A stretch of 48,978 bases of DNA, taken from assembly GCA_021802655.1 (NCBI GenBank), contig JAJZRP010000010.1, positions 1-48,978 of the forward strand, given 5' to 3'. The notes beneath the pieces are model-generated. The model had not been told where the DNA came from, ran no database searches, and was given only the letters and a program-made list of their open reading frames with translations. The DNA comes from Pseudomonadota bacterium. Its GTDB lineage: Bacteria; Pseudomonadota; Gammaproteobacteria; Burkholderiales; JABEVD01. Positions 35,114 to 46,808 of this stretch are shown here, one piece after another; position 1 is the stretch's first letter; every line of letters starts with the position of its first letter. Made by a program: the position numbers and the translations under genes.

Positions 35114-35689
35114 ATGGAAAGTTATCTCCTCATTCTGGTCAGCACGGTATTCGTGAACAATATCGTCCTCGTCAAGATTCTCGGCCTCTGCCCCTTCATG
35201 GGTGTATCCAAGAAACTCGAGGCTGCGATCGGCATGGGGGCGGCGACGACTTTCGTGCTCACTCTGGGAAGCGGAAGCAGCTATCTGATCGCGAAATACC
35301 TGCTCGGATCCGATCTTTCCTACCTGACCACGATCTCATTCATCGTCGTCATCGCAGGCATCGTCCAGTTCACCGAAATGGTGGTGAAAAAGGTCAGCCC
35401 CGTCCTGTATCAGGTGCTGGGTATCTACCTTCCCCTCATCACGACCAATTGCGCCGTTCTCGGCATTCCCCTGCTGAACCTGCAGCAGAACCACAACTTC
35501 ATGCAATCGCTTCTGTTCGGCATGGGCGGGGCTGTCGGCTTTTCGATGGTTCTGATTCTTTTTGCCGCGATGCGGGAAAGGCTGGAAGCTGCGGACATCC
35601 CCGCGCCTTTCAGGGGCTCTTCCATCGCGATGGTCACTGCCGGACTCATGAGCATGGCTTTCATGGGATTTTCCGGACTCGTCAAGTGA
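35114..35689 (+). CDS. rnfA: Rnf electron-transport complex subunit A
   Basis: First subunit of the Rnf complex, which couples electron flow between NADH and ferredoxin to ion transport at the inner membrane. The 191 residues hold six hydrophobic segments. The segments '[17 protein letters not shown]' and '[10 protein letters not shown]' each hold one of the two conserved cysteines thought to bind a membrane-embedded iron-sulfur cluster with RnfE. The ATG at 35114 is preceded by AAGGTGA, which favours it over the codon at 35093. Confidence 0.96.
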   Translation: MESYLLILVSTVFVNNIVLVKILGLCPFMGVSKKLEAAIGMGAATTFVLTLGSGSSYLIAKYLLGSDLSYLTTISFIVVIAGIVQFTEMVVKKVSPVLYQVLGIYLPLITTNCAVLGIPLLNLQQNHNFMQSLLFGMGGAVGFSMVLILFAAMRERLEAADIPAPFRGSSIAMVTAGLMSMAFMGFSGLVK

Positions 35690-35696
35690 AGCCGGC

Positions 35697-36245
35697 ATGC
35701 TAGATGCAATTCTTGTCATGTCGGGACTCGCCCTGTTTCTCGGCGGCGTGCTGGGCTATGCCTCGATCAGGTTCCACGTCCAGGGCAATGCGCTGGTCGA
35801 GAAAATCGACGCCATCCTGCCGCAAACGCAATGCGCCCAGTGCGGCTTTCCCGGCTGCCGCCCGTATGCCGAAGCGATCGCTGAAGGACGCGCCGACATC
35901 AACCAGTGCCCTCCCGGCGGGGATGCGAACATCCACAAGCTCGCCGACCTGCTCGGCGTCGAATTCAAGCCGCTCAATGCAAGCCACGGCGAGCCGAAAC
36001 CCAAATCCGTCGCCTTCATCGACGAATCCACCTGCATCGGCTGCACCCTTTGCCTGCAGGCCTGCCCGGTCGATGCGATTTGCGGCGCACCCAAGCAGAT
36101 GCATACCATCATCGCCCAGGAATGCACGGGCTGCGAGCTTTGCATCGCGCCGTGTCCGGTCGACTGCATTTTCATGATCCCCGTTCAGGAAAACATTTCG
36201 AACTGGAAATGGAAGCAGCCCGCCTACCTGAAAGGGACGGCATGA
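35697..36245 (+). CDS. rnfB: Rnf electron-transport complex subunit B, iron-sulfur protein
   Basis: The 182 residues contain an N-terminal membrane helix (about 3-25), a 4Fe-4S binding domain with Cys46, Cys49, Cys54 and Cys71 ('CAQCGFPGC'), and a double ferredoxin domain with two sets of CxxCxxCxxxC ('[12 protein letters not shown]' and '[12 protein letters not shown]'). It receives electrons from or passes them to soluble ferredoxin. The gene is followed by an ATGA overlap with rnfC. Confidence 0.96.
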   Translation: MLDAILVMSGLALFLGGVLGYASIRFHVQGNALVEKIDAILPQTQCAQCGFPGCRPYAEAIAEGRADINQCPPGGDANIHKLADLLGVEFKPLNASHGEPKPKSVAFIDESTCIGCTLCLQACPVDAICGAPKQMHTIIAQECTGCELCIAPCPVDCIFMIPVQENISNWKWKQPAYLKGTA

Positions 36246-37696
36246 GAGCCCTTCACCATTTCAACGGCGGCGTTCATCCCCCCGAGCACAAGTGCGAATC
36301 GACCCTGCGGCCGATCCAGCAACCCCCGCTTCCCGAAAAGCTGGTCATTCCGCTGCACCAGCATATCGGCAACAGCGCGAAGCCCCTGGTCGAAGCCGGA
36401 GATACCGTCCTCAAGGGGCAGATGATCGGAAAGGCCGAGGGCTATGTTTCAGGCGCAATCCACGCGCCGACCTCGGGCAAAATCCTGTCAGTCGGCCATG
36501 AATCCGTCCCCCACCCTTCAGGCCTCAAGGATCTCTGCATTGTCCTGGAACCTGACGGTCTCGAATCCTGGATCGACCTGCAGCCGCTCGATCCTCTGAA
36601 CATGGACCCGAGCACGCTCAGGAACCGTTTGCGGGATGCCGGCGTGGTGGGCCTCGGCGGCGCGGTTTTCCCCAGCTTCATCAAGCTCAATCCCGGAACC
36701 GGCAAAAGAATCAAGACCCTGGTCCTGAACGGGGCGGAATGCGAGCCCTACATCACCTGCGACGACATGCTGATGCGGGAGCGCGCCAGGGAAATCATCG
36801 AAGGCGCAGCCGTCATGCGCCATATGCTGCACGCAGAAGAAGTGGTGATCGGCATAGAGGACAACAAGCCCCAGGCGATCTCGGCGATGCGGGAAGCCGC
36901 AGGGCAATCCATGGAAGTGGTCGCCGTTCCCACGATCTATCCGGGAGGCGGCGCAAAGCAGTTGATCCGCGTGCTCACCGGAATCGAAGTCCCGGCGGGC
37001 GAGCGCTCGACCGATCTTGGCGTGCAATGCTTCAATGTCGCCACAGCCGCATCCGTCCACCGGGCCATCCGATACGGCGAACCGGTATTGTCGCGCATCG
37101 TGACTGTCACGGGAAATGTGAGAAACCCCGGCAATTTCGAAGCGTTGATCGGAACCCCGATGGACCACCTGATCGATCAGACGGGCCCCCTGGAGGGCAG
37201 CACCGGGGCCATCATGGGCGGCCCGATGATGGGCTTCGACCTGCCTTCGACTGCCGTTCCGGTAGTCAAGGCGACCAACTGCATCATCGTGAAATCGGAT
37301 GCGCTTTTTCCGAAAAAACCCCAGCCCATGCCCTGCATACGCTGCGCCAGATGCGCTGAGAGCTGCCCGGCCGACCTGCAGCCCCAGGAACTCTACTGGT
37401 TCGCCAAGGCCGGGAATTTCGGCAAGGCGCAGGAATACGCCCTGTTCGATTGCATCGAGTGCGGCTGCTGCAGCTATGTCTGCCCGAGCCATATCCCGCT
37501 CGTCCAGTTCTACCGCTATGCCAAAAGCGAGATCTGGGCGCAGGAGCGTGAAAAGAAGGCCGCTGACCTCGCAAGAATCCGCCACGACCTGAGGCTGGAG
37601 CGGATCGAGCGGGAAAAGCGCGAAAAAGCCGAACGCCTTGCCCAGAAATCCGCACAGGCGAAAACCGCAGAGAATTCCCAACCAGAACAAAAATGA
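36242..37696 (+). CDS. rnfC: Rnf electron-transport complex subunit C, NADH-binding
   Basis: The 484 residues match the compact RnfC: a barrel-sandwich N-terminus ('GGVHPPEHK', '[16 protein letters not shown]'), an NADH/FMN Rossmann-like part ('[13 protein letters not shown]', '[14 protein letters not shown]'), and two 4Fe-4S sites near the end ('[12 protein letters not shown]', '[12 protein letters not shown]'). The last ~45 residues are a charged coiled helix rich in Arg, Glu and Lys, shorter than the long tail of enteric RsxC. It is tied to its neighbours by ATGA overlaps on both sides. Confidence 0.96.
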   Translation: MRALHHFNGGVHPPEHKCESTLRPIQQPPLPEKLVIPLHQHIGNSAKPLVEAGDTVLKGQMIGKAEGYVSGAIHAPTSGKILSVGHESVPHPSGLKDLCIVLEPDGLESWIDLQPLDPLNMDPSTLRNRLRDAGVVGLGGAVFPSFIKLNPGTGKRIKTLVLNGAECEPYITCDDMLMRERAREIIEGAAVMRHMLHAEEVVIGIEDNKPQAISAMREAAGQSMEVVAVPTIYPGGGAKQLIRVLTGIEVPAGERSTDLGVQCFNVATAASVHRAIRYGEPVLSRIVTVTGNVRNPGNFEALIGTPMDHLIDQTGPLEGSTGAIMGGPMMGFDLPSTAVPVVKATNCIIVKSDALFPKKPQPMPCIRCARCAESCPADLQPQELYWFAKAGNFGKAQEYALFDCIECGCCSYVCPSHIPLVQFYRYAKSEIWAQEREKKAADLARIRHDLRLERIEREKREKAERLAQKSAQAKTAENSQPEQK

Positions 37697-38709
37697 ACTC
37701 ACCCTACCTCGCACAATCATCAAGCGTCGCCCAAATCATGGTCAAGGTGCTGCTCGCCCTGGTTCCGGCGATCGCGGCCTACGTCTGGTTCTTCGGCCCG
37801 GCCGTCCTGGTGACGATAGCCCTCGCAAGTGCAACCGCACTCGCACTCGAAGCCGTCATGCTCAAGCTCAGGAAAAAGCCGGTCAAACCTTACCTGCTCG
37901 ACGGCAGCGCGCTCCTGACGGCATGGCTGCTCGCCCTCTCGATCCCGCCCATGGGCCCCTGGTGGATGATCGTGACGGGCACGGCTTTCGCCATCGTGAT
38001 CGCGAAGCACCTGTACGGCGGACTGGGGAGCAATCCCTTCAATCCCGCCATGGTGGGCTATGCCGTCCTGATCATTTCCTTCCCGGTGCAGATGACGCAA
38101 TGGCTCGCCCCGCTGTCCATCGCGCAATCCCATCTCGATTTCATGTCCCAGATCGGCTACATGTTTTTTCACGCCCTGCCGCAGGGCGCCCAGCTCGATG
38201 CCTTCACTTCGGCAACGCCGCTGGATACCCTGAAAACGCAACTGCATCTCGACAGGCCGATGGCTGCGATCATGAGTATGCCCGTTTACGGCGCAATCGG
38301 GGGGACAGGCGGGCAATGGGTGGCTGCCGCCTATCTTGCCGGAGGGCTCTATCTCCTGCAGCAGAAAATCATCAGCTGGCATGTGCCCGCTGCCTTCATT
38401 GCGACGATTTTCATCGCATCCGGGGCATTTCACCTCATCGACCCGGCGCATCATGCCTCTCCCTGGTTCGAGCTTGCAACCGGAGCCACCATGATCTGTG
38501 CATTCTTCATCCTGACCGATCCCGTGACAGGGCCCACCACACCCAGGGGAAAGCTGATCTTCGCTTCAGGTGCCGGATTTCTGACCTTCGTCATCCGCAC
38601 CTACGGCGGCTATCCTGACGGCGTCGCTTTTGCAGTGTTGCTGATGAACATCTGCGTACCCCTGATCGACGCCTATACCCAACCTTCCGTATTCGGGAAA
38701 AAGAAATGA
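37693..38709 (+). CDS. rnfD: Rnf electron-transport complex subunit D
   Basis: The 338 residues make about nine transmembrane segments of the NqrB/RnfD family. The covalent FMN site is 'TSATPLDTL' (Thr175 predicted acceptor), with 'GGLGSNPFNPAMVGYA' and 'ILTDPVTGPTTPRG' typical of the family. Together with RnfG it forms the flavin path across the membrane. It overlaps rnfC and rnfG by ATGA. Confidence 0.95.
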   Translation: MNSPYLAQSSSVAQIMVKVLLALVPAIAAYVWFFGPAVLVTIALASATALALEAVMLKLRKKPVKPYLLDGSALLTAWLLALSIPPMGPWWMIVTGTAFAIVIAKHLYGGLGSNPFNPAMVGYAVLIISFPVQMTQWLAPLSIAQSHLDFMSQIGYMFFHALPQGAQLDAFTSATPLDTLKTQLHLDRPMAAIMSMPVYGAIGGTGGQWVAAAYLAGGLYLLQQKIISWHVPAAFIATIFIASGAFHLIDPAHHASPWFELATGATMICAFFILTDPVTGPTTPRGKLIFASGAGFLTFVIRTYGGYPDGVAFAVLLMNICVPLIDAYTQPSVFGKKK

Positions 38710-39341
38710 AGCGTGGCCTGTTTCAAACTTCATTGCGGACTTCGCTCATCATGCTCGCCTTCGTCGTCCTGGTCACGGCCGTGCTCGCATTGACCTACGA
38801 CAAGACGCACGAGCTGATTTCCAAAAGCGAAGCGGAGGAAAAGCTTGCCCTGATCAATCAGGTTTTCCCTTCCGGCATTTCGGACAACGACATCATTCAT
38901 GATACGATGGAAATCGCGCCGAACGCGCTGCTCGGCAACACTGCCCCTGTCACCGCCTATCGTGCGAGGCTCGGGGGAAAACCGGCAGCGGTCATGATCG
39001 AAGCGACAGCCCCCGACGGCTATAGCGGGAAGATCACGCTCCTCATCGCGATTCTGGCAAACGGCGAGATTTCGGGCGTGCGCGTCATCAGCCATAACGA
39101 GACGCCCGGCCTTGGCGATTACATCGACATCGCCAAGAGCCCGTGGATCAGGATTTTCGATCATGCTTCGCTCGACTCCGTCCCGGATGCAGCCTGGCAT
39201 GTCAAAAAGGACGGGGGGAAATTCGATTACATGACAGGGGCCACCATCACCCCCAGGGCTGTGGTCAAGGCGGTGCACAAGGCGCTGGAATATTTCGCCC
39301 AAAACAGGGCGAGCCTTTTCGCAGAAAGGACAGGCAAATGA
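38706..39341 (+). CDS. rnfG: Rnf electron-transport complex subunit G, FMN-bearing
   Basis: The 211 residues have one N-terminal membrane anchor (about 13-30) and a periplasmic FMN-binding domain. The motif 'TGAT' at 177-180 (Thr180 predicted to carry FMN by phosphoester bond) follows 'HNETPGLGDYI', as in RnfG and NqrC. It lies in the usual D-G-E order and overlaps both neighbours. Confidence 0.95.
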   Translation: MKRGLFQTSLRTSLIMLAFVVLVTAVLALTYDKTHELISKSEAEEKLALINQVFPSGISDNDIIHDTMEIAPNALLGNTAPVTAYRARLGGKPAAVMIEATAPDGYSGKITLLIAILANGEISGVRVISHNETPGLGDYIDIAKSPWIRIFDHASLDSVPDAAWHVKKDGGKFDYMTGATITPRAVVKAVHKALEYFAQNRASLFAERTGK

Positions 39342-40018
39342 GTGAGGTCAGCTACGGCGAAATCGCCGGGAACGGGCTTTGGAAACAGAACACAGGGGTG
39401 GTCCAGCTCCTCGGCATGTGCCCGCTGCTCGCGGTCAGCAGTTCCGTGGTGAACGGCGTCAGCCTGGGCCTTGCCACCGCGATTGTCATGTCGCTCAGCA
39501 ATTTTTCCGTCTCCCTGATCAGGAACCTGGTGCCGAGCGAAATCAGGATTCCCGTCTTCATTTTGATCATCGCATCCCTGGTGACCATGATTCAGCTGAC
39601 CATGAAGGCCTATTTGCACCCGCTCTATCTTGTGCTCGGCATTTTCGTGCCCCTGATCGTCACCAATTGCATCGTTCTGGCAAGGACCGAGGCTTTCGCC
39701 TCGAAACAGAAAATGCTGCCCTCCCTCTTCGACGGACTGATGATGGGTTTCGGTCTCACGCTGGTTCTCGCTCTTCTGGGAGGAATGCGCGAACTGGTCG
39801 GCAAGGGGACGCTTCTTTCGGGAATCGATCTCGTGTTCGGCGAATCGGCCAAATCCTTCGTCATCACGGTGATCCCGAATTACCACGGCTTCCTGCTCGC
39901 CATCCTGCCCCCGGGCGCATTCATCGGCCTGGGCATGCTGATCGCCCTCAAGAATCACCTGGACAGCCGAGCCGCATCGAGGGCTGTGGCGGCCCAACAC
40001 CTGCTCCAGGGTGCATGA
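39338..40018 (+). CDS. rnfE: Rnf electron-transport complex subunit E
   Basis: The 226 residues form six hydrophobic segments and resemble RnfA, with which it makes a pseudo-symmetric pair. 'VVQLLGMCPLLAVS' and 'LIVTNCIVLARTEAFAS' hold the two conserved cysteines. The start ATG overlaps rnfG and the stop overlaps nth by four bases, giving the order A-B-C-D-G-E-nth seen in many Proteobacteria. Confidence 0.95.
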   Translation: MSEVSYGEIAGNGLWKQNTGVVQLLGMCPLLAVSSSVVNGVSLGLATAIVMSLSNFSVSLIRNLVPSEIRIPVFILIIASLVTMIQLTMKAYLHPLYLVLGIFVPLIVTNCIVLARTEAFASKQKMLPSLFDGLMMGFGLTLVLALLGGMRELVGKGTLLSGIDLVFGESAKSFVITVIPNYHGFLLAILPPGAFIGLGMLIALKNHLDSRAASRAVAAQHLLQGA

Positions 40019-40647
40019 ATCAACGTACCCTGCAGGAAATCTTCGAGCGCTTCAGGGCTGCCAACCCGCATCCCACGACAGAACTCGAACACCGTTCTCC
40101 GTTCGAGCTTCTGATCGCCGTCATCCTCTCGGCCCAGGCCACGGACAAGGGCGTGAATCTTGCGACAAGACGCCTTTTCGCAGCAGCGGACACGCCCGAA
40201 AAAATCCTCGAACTGGGACTCGAAGGCCTCAGGGAATACATTAAAACGATAGGCCTCTACCAGACCAAGTCGAAGCATATCATCGAGACCTGCAGAAGAC
40301 TTGTCGAGCACCACCACGGGAATGTGCCCAAAACGAGGGAAGAGCTCGAAGCATTGCCGGGCGTGGGCAGGAAAACCGCCAACGTGATCCTCAACACCGC
40401 CTTCCATGAACCCGTCATCGCAGTGGATACGCATATCTTCCGGGTCTCCAACCGCACCGGGATCGCTCCGGGAAAAAACGTGCTTGAAGTCGAAAAAGCG
40501 CTGATGAAGGAGGTGCCGAAGCCCTTCAAGCAGGACGCCCACCATTGGCTGATCCTGCATGGCCGCTATGTCTGCAAGGCGAGAAAGCCGGATTGCCCTG
40601 CCTGCCTGATCCGGGATCTTTGCGAATTCAAGGGAAAAACGGTCTGA
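40015..40647 (+). CDS. nth: endonuclease III
   Basis: Bifunctional DNA glycosylase and AP lyase that removes oxidised pyrimidines. The 210 residues show the helix-hairpin-helix 'LPGVGRKTANVIL' with catalytic Lys, the catalytic Asp in 'VDTHIFRVSNR', and the C-terminal 4Fe-4S site with the exact spacing C-x6-C-x2-C-x5-C. It closes the rnf operon. A one-base gap separates it from the DUF1841 gene. Confidence 0.97.
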   Translation: MNQRTLQEIFERFRAANPHPTTELEHRSPFELLIAVILSAQATDKGVNLATRRLFAAADTPEKILELGLEGLREYIKTIGLYQTKSKHIIETCRRLVEHHHGNVPKTREELEALPGVGRKTANVILNTAFHEPVIAVDTHIFRVSNRTGIAPGKNVLEVEKALMKEVPKPFKQDAHHWLILHGRYVCKARKPDCPACLIRDLCEFKGKTV

Positions 40648-40648
40648 C

Positions 40649-41059
40649 ATGTTCAACCCGACGCGCGACGAAGTCCGGCAGTTTTTTTGCGAAACCTGGC
40701 GCAAACACAGGGAAAGCACCCCGATGAGCCCGATCGAGAGCATGGCCCTGGACGCCATCCTGGCCCACCCCGAATACCATGCTGCGCTCGAAGACCCGAC
40801 TCTTTCTGAAACCATGGAGCAAAGTCCGTTTTTGCACCTCAGTTTGCATCTCGCAGTGGCTGAGCAGCTTTCGATAAACCAGCCTTTCGGAATCAGGGAG
40901 CGCTATGAAAGGCTGCTCGCCAAAGCCGCATCGCGGCACGACGCCCTGCACCGCGTCATGGACTGCCTGGGCGAGATGATCTGGCAATCCCAAAGACACA
41001 ACACTCCGCCCGATCAGGCGATTTATTTCGAATGCATGGACAGGCAGCCATCCAGATGA
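40649..41059 (+). CDS. DUF1841 family protein
   Basis: A 136-residue, mostly helical protein with the DUF1841 pattern: 'MFNPTRDEVRQFF', 'ESMALDAILAHPEYHA', 'NPFLHLSLHL'-like 'SPFLHLSLHLAVAEQ' and 'HRVMDCLGEMIW'. It is found mainly in Beta- and Gammaproteobacteria and has no known role. It starts one base after nth and overlaps cheR by four bases, so it is read with both. Confidence 0.88.
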   Translation: MFNPTRDEVRQFFCETWRKHRESTPMSPIESMALDAILAHPEYHAALEDPTLSETMEQSPFLHLSLHLAVAEQLSINQPFGIRERYERLLAKAASRHDALHRVMDCLGEMIWQSQRHNTPPDQAIYFECMDRQPSR

Positions 41060-41865
41060 CATCCAGGGAATTCACCTTCACCCAGCAGGATTTCGACCGC
41101 GTCCGCGCATTGATCCATGCGCATGCCGGGATTTCCCTCAATCAAAGCAAACAGGAAATGGTCTACAGCCGCCTCGCGAAGCGCCTGAGGGCCAACAAGC
41201 TCACTGCTTTTTCAGACTATATCGCCCTGCTCGAGCGCGGGAACAGCGGGGAGCGGGAAGCCTTCATCAATTCGCTCACCACGAACCTGACTTTTTTCTT
41301 CAGGGAAGCGCATCATTTCTCCATCCTGGCCGAACATGTGAAATCCAGGAGGCCGCCCATTTCCCTCTGGTGCGCTGCCAGTTCCACCGGGGAAGAAGCC
41401 TATTCGATGGCAATGACCATGGCCGAACTGTACGATACGATGCGCCCGCCGGTCAGCATCCTCGCGAGCGATGTCGACACTTCCGTGCTGGAAAAGGCCA
41501 GAACCGGCGTCTACGGCCCCGCCCAACTGGAGAAGCTTCCCCAGGAAAAACTGAGGAAGTATTTCATCCAGGAATCCGGGAACCAGGCGAGAATACGTCC
41601 CGAGATCATGGAAATGGTCGCCTTCAGGCAAATCAACCTGCTGGACGACAGATGGACTATTCAGGGGCCATTCGATGCCATTTTTTGCCGCAACGTCATG
41701 ATTTATTTCGACAAGAACACGCAGGAGAAAATTCTCCGGAAATTCGCCCCCTTGTTGCGCCGGGACGGCCTGCTGTTCGCCGGCCATTCCGAAAGCTTTC
41801 ATCATGTCCCTGATCTGTTCAGGCTGCGCGGAAAAACCGTCTATGAACTCGCACATCAAATCTGA
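41056..41865 (+). CDS. cheR: CheR-type protein-glutamate O-methyltransferase
   Basis: S-adenosylmethionine-dependent methylation of chemoreceptor glutamates. From the ATG 41056, which overlaps the DUF1841 stop, the protein has 269 residues. The N-terminal all-helical CheR domain (about 1-75) precedes the methyltransferase fold with '[11 protein letters not shown]', '[17 protein letters not shown]', '[11 protein letters not shown]' and '[11 protein letters not shown]'. It is paired with a CheB catalytic domain, but no receptor, CheA, CheW or CheY gene is in this window. A start at 41032 is possible but would overlap the previous gene further. Confidence 0.9.
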   Translation: MTSREFTFTQQDFDRVRALIHAHAGISLNQSKQEMVYSRLAKRLRANKLTAFSDYIALLERGNSGEREAFINSLTTNLTFFFREAHHFSILAEHVKSRRPPISLWCAASSTGEEAYSMAMTMAELYDTMRPPVSILASDVDTSVLEKARTGVYGPAQLEKLPQEKLRKYFIQESGNQARIRPEIMEMVAFRQINLLDDRWTIQGPFDAIFCRNVMIYFDKNTQEKILRKFAPLLRRDGLLFAGHSESFHHVPDLFRLRGKTVYELAHQI

Positions 41866-42511
41866 CTCTGCAGTTGCGCAACCCAGTCTGTCTGCAGACA
41901 GCATACTCCCCCTCAATATCCACCCGGCGGCCTCAACCGAAAAACTCGTCTTCGTCGGCGCATCGACCGGGGGCACCGAGGCGATCAAAACCTTTCTCCT
42001 CGGCCTGCCCGAGAATTGCCCGGGCATACTGATTTCCCAGCACATGCCGGAAGCTTTCACCAGACCTTTCGCCGAGCGGCTGGATGGCCTTTGCAAGGTT
42101 CGGGTCAAGGAAGCCGTGGACGGCGAAAAAATCCTGCCGGGTCATGCGTATGTGGCGCCCGGGCATTCCCACCTGCTGCTCAAACGCACCGGATCGAACT
42201 ACGTGACCGAACTCAGCCAGGGCCCCCCCGTCAACCGACATCGCCCTTCGGTGGACGTGCTTTTCCGTTCTGCAGCGAACGTGGCGGGGAAAAATGCAGT
42301 CGGGGTGATCCTCACCGGAATGGGAAAGGACGGCGCATCCTGCATGCGCGAAATGAAGCAGGCCGGCGCCTACAATTTCGCGCAGAGTGAAGCGAGCTGC
42401 GTGGTTTTCGGCATGCCCAGGGAAGCCATTGCACTGGGAGGCGTGGACGAAATCGTCGCTATCGATGACATGGCGAAGCGCGTCATGCAGCATCTGGAAA
42501 ACCGGCTGTGA
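41843..42511 (+). CDS. cheB: CheB-type methylesterase domain protein without receiver domain
   Basis: The 222 residues hold only the CheB methylesterase domain, with all three catalytic residues: Ser in '[10 protein letters not shown]', His in 'ISQHMP' and Asp in 'GMGKDGAS'. Standard CheB (about 350 residues) has an N-terminal receiver that restrains this domain. Here a short unrelated leader of about 30 residues stands in its place, so activity would not be governed by CheA phosphorylation. The ATG 41843 overlaps cheR by 23 bases (41804 is an alternative). The end overlaps hpnC at a GTGA junction. Confidence 0.88.
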   Translation: MNSHIKSDSAVAQPSLSADSILPLNIHPAASTEKLVFVGASTGGTEAIKTFLLGLPENCPGILISQHMPEAFTRPFAERLDGLCKVRVKEAVDGEKILPGHAYVAPGHSHLLLKRTGSNYVTELSQGPPVNRHRPSVDVLFRSAANVAGKNAVGVILTGMGKDGASCMREMKQAGAYNFAQSEASCVVFGMPREAIALGGVDEIVAIDDMAKRVMQHLENRL

Positions 42512-43338
42512 CGGAAAAGCATTACGAAAATTTCCCGGTCGCATCCATCGCCCTGCCCAGGGCGATGAGAAAGCCGGTGAGCCTGATCTACGCCTTCGCA
42601 AGGCAGGCGGACGATTTCGCCGATGAAGGGGAACTGAATCGGGAGGAAAGAATCGCTCTCCTGAACGGATTCCGTCTCGAACTCGAAAGAATCCGCAACC
42701 GAAAAGAGCCTGAATCCGCGCTTTTCATGGAGCTCGCCACAGTCATCAGGCAATACGGACTTCCCCTGCAGCCTTTCCACGACCTCCTGGATGCCTTCAC
42801 CCAGGACGTCGGCAAGAAGCGCTACGAAAATTTCACCGAACTCATCGCCTACTGCGAAAAATCGGCAAATCCGGTGGGACGCCTGCTCCTGATCCTTTAC
42901 GGGGCCGACTCAGAGAGAAACAGGTTTTATTCGGACAGGATATGTTCCAGCCTGCAATTGATCAATTTCCTGCAGGATGTCGCAATCGATTACGCCATGG
43001 ACAGAATCTACCTTCCGCAGGACGAGATGATGCGATTCGGCATTTCAGAGAGCGACATCGCCTCAAGGCATGCCGGGCAGCCCTGGCAGGCGCTCATGGC
43101 ATTCCAGGCGGATCGCGCCGGGAAAATGATGCTGGAAGGCGCGCCGCTTGCGCAAACGATGAAGGGCAGATTCGCTTTCGAGATGAAGTTGATCGTTCTG
43201 GGCGGACTTGCGATTCTGGACAAACTGGAAAAAGCCGGGGGGGACGTTTATCGCAATCGCCCCAGGCTCGAACGCAGCGACTGGCTGTATCTTGTGCTGC
43301 GCGGGCTTTTTTCCGGATCGATCTTCGATGGAAAGTAG
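42508..43338 (+). CDS. hpnC: HpnC-type squalene/phytoene synthase family enzyme
   Basis: The 276 residues match the trans-isoprenyl diphosphate synthase fold. The first Asp-rich motif is 'ADDFADE' (Asp35, Asp36, Asp39) and the second is '[15 protein letters not shown]' (156-170). The opening '[13 protein letters not shown]' is characteristic of HpnC, which with HpnD and HpnE turns farnesyl diphosphate into squalene for hopanoids. Neither hpnD, hpnE nor squalene-hopene cyclase lies in the window. The start is GTG 42508, inside the cheB stop. Confidence 0.88.
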   Translation: MTEKHYENFPVASIALPRAMRKPVSLIYAFARQADDFADEGELNREERIALLNGFRLELERIRNRKEPESALFMELATVIRQYGLPLQPFHDLLDAFTQDVGKKRYENFTELIAYCEKSANPVGRLLLILYGADSERNRFYSDRICSSLQLINFLQDVAIDYAMDRIYLPQDEMMRFGISESDIASRHAGQPWQALMAFQADRAGKMMLEGAPLAQTMKGRFAFEMKLIVLGGLAILDKLEKAGGDVYRNRPRLERSDWLYLVLRGLFSGSIFDGK

Positions 43339-44122
43339 CCTGATTCGAAATCTTCATCTCGAATCGGAACTGTTCTTCCCGATTCGGAAGCTGTGCGAGC
43401 GTCTGTCCGGAAAAGATTGGCCGAGTTGCGAAGAGCTGAACCGCCTTGCCGGCCCGCTCCATAATGCGAACGGCCTGCCTGTACGATTCGTTGGAGACTG
43501 CGGCGACCCCATGGGATACGAGAAGCGAATCTATCTCAGGGGAGAGGTGGAGACGAGAGCGCATTCCCGGCACGACCTCTTCAATGCCCTGGTCTGGATG
43601 ACTTTCCCGAAAGCGAAATCCCGCCTCAATCTGCTTCATTTCGAGGAAATCCGCAGCCAGCCTGACAAGAAGCGCAGCAGAATGCGGGACATAGCAACGC
43701 TCTTCGACGAGTCAGGCGTCATCATCGCATCGAGCAGCGAAGCCCTCTCAGGAATGCTCAAAGCCTTCGCATGGAAATCCCTGTTCTGGGAGAACAGGGA
43801 AAAAGTCATCGACGAGATGCGCTGTTATATTTTCGGCCACGCCCTTTACGAAAAGGGGCTTTCCCCCTTCATCGGTCTTACCGGCCATGGCATCCTTTTT
43901 CCCGTCGACAAGCCCTTTTTCGGATGGCCAATCGAGAAACAGCTCGCCCATCTGGACGGACGCTTCGCAAGCCGGTTCTCGAAAATCGGCTCAACCCGGG
44001 ATTTCTCTCCGCTTCCCCTGCTCGGCGTGCCGGGATGGGCTGCAGAAAATTCGAATGCGGCCTATTACGACAACGAAGGCTATTTCCGAAAAGGACGGGC
44101 TTTCAGGAATGCTTCGGACTGA
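43328..44122 (+). CDS. DUF3025 domain protein
   Basis: The 264 residues resemble the DUF3025 family of Proteobacteria: 'GLPVRFV', 'YEKRIYLRGEVETR', 'HDLFNALVWMTFPKAK' with conserved Asn and Trp, 'LFDESGVII' and 'FIFGHAL'-like 'YIFGHALYEKGLSPF'. No function is established. It overlaps hpnC by 11 bases and ends the rightward run. Its last codons overlap a possible small gene on the other strand. Confidence 0.85.
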   Translation: MESSLIRNLHLESELFFPIRKLCERLSGKDWPSCEELNRLAGPLHNANGLPVRFVGDCGDPMGYEKRIYLRGEVETRAHSRHDLFNALVWMTFPKAKSRLNLLHFEEIRSQPDKKRSRMRDIATLFDESGVIIASSSEALSGMLKAFAWKSLFWENREKVIDEMRCYIFGHALYEKGLSPFIGLTGHGILFPVDKPFFGWPIEKQLAHLDGRFASRFSKIGSTRDFSPLPLLGVPGWAAENSNAAYYDNEGYFRKGRAFRNASD

Positions 44123-44204
44123 AAAACAATTCCTCGACACAGACGAGGAGAATCAATCCGCCGAACTCGATGGCCATTTCGATCAGAATTTCGTGTGTAA
44201 ACAT
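44103..44204 (-). CDS. possible 33-residue hydrophobic small protein
   Basis: A short leftward frame from ATG 44204 to the stop at 44103 encodes 33 residues with a central hydrophobic stretch 'EFGGLILLVCVEELFF'. Two signals support it: GGAG six bases before the ATG, and a promoter with perfect TATAAT about 60 bases upstream. It overlaps the end of the DUF3025 gene. No known small-protein family was recognised. The alternative is that the promoter makes an antisense or untranslated RNA against DUF3025. Confidence 0.4.
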   Translation of the reverse strand: MFTHEILIEMAIEFGGLILLVCVEELFFSPKHS

Positions 44205-44261
44205 GTCGCGCTCCGGTTTAAAGATTACGCGATCAGTTTAAGCGGGCAATATTACGGAAAG

Positions 44262-44284
44262 ATTATAAGGAAATGACGATATTG

Positions 44285-44288
<4 letters not shown>
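44262..44288 (-). promoter_or_regulatory. sigma-70 promoter directed at the 33-codon frame
   Basis: On the minus strand TTAACA (44283-44288) and TATAAT (44262-44267) lie 15 bases apart. The -35 overlaps the stop codon of the L,D-transpeptidase gene. There is no other gene for it to serve on this strand within the next several kilobases, apart from antisense transcription of the DUF3025 gene. Confidence 0.45.
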
Positions 44289-46807
<2,519 letters not shown>

Positions 46808-46808
46808 G

